Assembly (NCBI GenBank): GCA_027063325.1
Contig: JAMOSA010000286.1
Location: forward strand, 1 to 5,691
Origin: Campylobacteraceae bacterium
Lineage (GTDB): Bacteria; Campylobacterota; Campylobacteria; Campylobacterales; Sulfurovaceae
Direction: 5' to 3'
Length of the DNA stretch: 5,691 nt
Shown here: positions 5,601 through 5,691 of the stretch, in pieces
How the letters are laid out: each line of letters opens with the position of its first letter
Position numbering within the stretch: the first letter of the stretch is position 1
Made by a program: the position numbers and the translations under genes
The notes under the pieces: model-generated
Database searches by the model: none
Seen by the model: only the letters and a program-made list of their open reading frames with translations
What the model was told of the DNA's origin: nothing

Positions 5601-5691
5601 CTATTGATAAATAGCATCGTAAATTTGTTGTTGAATATCATCCATCTCAAAAGGCTCAATACCAAATATAGTTTTATAACCATACATGGTT
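5601..5691 (-). CDS. partial unidentified reading frame at the right edge (alternative to a pseudogene)
   Basis: If no frameshift is assumed, this is the C-terminal end of a gene entering from the right, stopping at TAG 5603-5601. The visible residues end in FEMDDIQQQIYDAIYQ, an acidic, probably helical tail. An in-frame ATG at 5687 exists but cannot be tested as a start, because any ribosome binding site would lie outside the window. No function is proposed. Confidence 0.35.
   Translation of the reverse strand, partial: TMYGYKTIFGIEPFEMDDIQQQIYDAIYQ

Larger units (their letters stand above)
5474..5691 (-). pseudogene. possible frameshifted 3' end of an unidentified gene running off the window
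   Basis: On the minus strand, two frames look coding one after the other. The first (5690 to 5604) reads MYGYKTIFGIEPFEMDDIQ and on to DAIYQ, then hits TAG at 5603-5601. The second, one frame over, continues from about 5601 with RIHFWVSYEKLRNLQRV and then DIKNISIALYGRVVNNELIVP, ending in TAG at 5476-5474. Dropping one base at the first stop would join them into a continuous C-terminus of about 70 residues. This suggests a single-base insertion, a sequencing error, or simply two unrelated open stretches. I do not recognise the family. The 5' end lies outside the window. Termini are tail to tail with the CorA-like gene. Confidence 0.35.

Overview
This AT-rich window carries five intact protein genes and one broken or partial reading frame at its right edge. 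Coding uses many ATA isoleucine and AGA arginine codons. The two best promoter candidates have an extended -10 behind a T-rich stretch, with no clear -35 box. Together with the protein sequences, this suggests a Campylobacterota (epsilonproteobacterial) chromosome, perhaps of the Sulfurovum/Sulfurimonas type. The taxonomic call is inference from sequence style, not a database match. I see no tRNA, rRNA, CRISPR array, insertion sequence or prophage.

Layout: positions 1-187 are an AT-rich leader with A/T hairpins, a T9 tract and candidate promoters. smpB (188-646, plus) encodes the tmRNA partner of ribosome rescue. It meets a minus-strand gene cluster tail to tail, with the two stop codons overlapping by 7 nt. 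The cluster is transcribed from about 4492 down to 640: a membrane-anchored YdgA/DUF945-like protein (4492-3059), a class II glutamine-hydrolysing asparagine synthetase (3057-1276), and a secreted NlpC/P60 peptidoglycan peptidase (1266-640). The junctions are 1 nt and 9 nt, so the three genes very probably form one operon. A 144-nt divergent intergenic region (4493-4636) separates it from a CorA/ZntB-type divalent cation channel gene (4637-5449, plus). The last 242 nt hold a minus-strand reading frame that looks coding but changes frame near 5600, plus several short inverted repeats.

How the genes work together: smpB and the metal transporter look like independent housekeeping genes. The operon is the most suggestive part. 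A glutamine-dependent amidotransferase sits between an envelope-anchored protein and a peptidase that cuts peptidoglycan stem peptides. It may simply supply asparagine. However, some AsnB/LtsA-type enzymes in other bacteria amidate meso-diaminopimelate in peptidoglycan, so an envelope role is a reasonable hypothesis. No clearly new defence or mobile system is visible.
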